Assembly (NCBI GenBank): GCA_964036155.1
Contig: OZ038423.1
Coordinates: forward strand, 66,479,249-66,543,248
Source: Diploscapter coronatus
Lineage: Eukaryota > Nematoda > Chromadorea > Rhabditida > Rhabditidae
Length of the DNA: 64,000 bases
Direction of reading: 5' to 3'
Of this stretch, positions 62,901-64,000 are shown one piece after another (within the stretch, counting starts at the first letter, position 1; every line of letters begins with the position of its first letter). The translations under genes and the position numbers were made by a program. A model generated the notes under the pieces. It saw only the letters and a program-made list of their open reading frames with translations. It did no database searches and had not been told where the DNA came from.

Positions 62901-63922
62901 AGGTAAATCAAATTATGCAATTTTGCATTTTTTATTGTTTAGGGCAGATTGTCGCCTAATTATAAGCCAAATAAAGTGAGCGAATTGAATATTGGTGATG
63001 TGAATGTAGGAGATCAGTTGGAGCTTATCGTGGAAAATCAGGGACGGTTGACTTACAAATCGGCTATCGATAGAAAAGTACGAGTTATTTGTTTTCTACT
63101 TTCTTTTTGAAATTTATACCCAGGATAAAAGTGAGTAAAAATTTCTATCAACTTGAATATTATATTCTCCTATATCTATGAGATCTATCTGCGTAATTTC
63201 ATTCCATTTTATCACTAATTTTAAACTTTTATAGCATAAATTTTGTATATGAAAAGCAAAAAATGGCCCGTATTTCCAAATTAAATTCTAGGGTCTAATA
63301 GGATCAGTTAGTATTAGTGGCTTGGTATATACAAAATTCGACACTGCAAGTCCGTTGAACATTAGCCTTTTAACGAATGTCGTTCAGCAACCTGCGGTAA
63401 TTTCGTTCACATGAAAGAAAAAGTAATTTATACTTCAGAACAATCAATTTGCGGTTGGCGATATTTTCTTTGGGTAATAATATATTTGAAAACTTTCGAT
63501 AATTTCTACAATATTCAGCGAATTTGTCTTGGCTGCAACGAATTCTGACACCTTCATCGACACATCGAACTGGGGCAAAGGGTTCATTTGGATTAACGAT
63601 TTCCTGATTGGACGATATTGGGCGACAGCTGGACCTCAGGTTGCTTTTTAATGAAAAATAGTTTCATAATTTCTACGATTTTCTAGAAAAGCCTGTATAT
63701 CCCGTATCCGATATTGAAGAGCACAAATCGAATAACGATTCTGGAAATGGAGAAGTTGTCGAGTGATTGTCTGAATAATGCGAGATTCTGCACTGTTAAC
63801 ATGCTTGACGCTCCCATTCCTATGAAAGTAAGAGTTTTGGAGAAAAATTACGCATTCCGAAAATACATTAATCGCGATTTAGAGCAATTACTATTGTTAT
63901 TATTGAATTTTAGGATGACTAG
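59983..63922 (+). CDS. bgal: Beta-galactosidase, lysosomal GLB1 type (GH35)
   Basis: Removes terminal beta-galactose from glycolipids and glycoproteins in the lysosome or secreted space. Signal peptide [18 protein letters not shown], then the GH35 barrel: [79 protein letters not shown] (acid/base Glu in NEYGS), [25 protein letters not shown] (nucleophile Glu in NSEYY), [18 protein letters not shown] and [14 protein letters not shown]. The C-terminal beta domains include VENQGRLTY...[30 protein letters not shown] and SLYIPYPIL. Around 16 exons; TAG 63920. Both catalytic residues are present and the length is normal. The Q/VENEY junction needs a GC-AG intron (60976-61020). A. complete gene. Confidence 0.94.
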
Positions 63923-64000
63923 ATTCAAATCTAAGACTGCTCAAAATAAGAAAAGTCTACTGGTGCAAATATGAAAGACTAACCAAATATGTACACATGA

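Noticed and set aside
63080..63300. A 7-nt microexon (GATAAAA) in the beta-galactosidase gene
   Set aside because: Including it breaks the frame; direct joining gives DRK|GLIG, matching the family.

Overview
The window reads as nuclear DNA of a nematode, most likely a chromadorean. The genes are split by many short, very AT-rich introns (often 40-60 nt) with strict TTTCAG-type acceptors, while the exons are visibly richer in G+C. Several genes sit head to tail with nematode operon-like spacing, and two divergent seven-helix chemoreceptor genes of a nematode type are present. I recognise no known species. No tRNA, rRNA, CRISPR array, prokaryotic operon or viral gene was found.

Left half (1-38 kb) is dense housekeeping sequence. 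It opens inside vps-34 (PI3-kinase, + strand, 5' part missing). This converges on a complete DNA topoisomerase III gene (- strand) with a C-terminal GRF zinc finger. A 0.5 kb divergent promoter separates that from a LAMTOR3 gene, followed by a STARD7-like mitochondrial lipid-transfer gene. After a 4.5 kb gap with hairpin repeats and one small putative secreted peptide come an Sds3/BRMS1-like gene, the NatC auxiliary subunit naa35, mitoribosomal proteins uS2m (mrps-2) and uL4m (mrpl-4), and Integrator subunit 12 (PHD finger). Four neighbouring pairs (lmtr-3/STARD7, Sds3-like/naa35, mrps-2/mrpl-4, mrpl-4/ints-12) show an AATAAA followed 104-118 nt later by a splice acceptor in front of the next start codon. 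That is the spacing expected of SL-trans-spliced operons.

Right half (38-64 kb) is sparser and faster evolving. It holds a glutamate-gated chloride channel subunit with an unusual acidic/threonine-rich N-terminal extension, a receptor gene whose last helices cannot be found (- strand), a secreted four-unit ShK protein, and a four-helix membrane protein gene with an apparent one-base frameshift. A second serpentine receptor with an in-frame stop in helix 7 (- strand) and a complete lysosomal-type beta-galactosidase complete it.

Repeats are mostly short inverted-repeat (MITE-like) elements in introns and gaps. The best are a 248 bp element in lmtr-3 with a 6 bp target duplication and a 508 bp element in naa35 flanked by TA. 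Three genes each need one GC-AG intron to keep their conserved reading frame. I found no convincing new molecular system; the best leads are the GC-AG introns, the operon spacing, a doubly open frame at the TOP3 C-terminus, and the decaying receptor and membrane genes.
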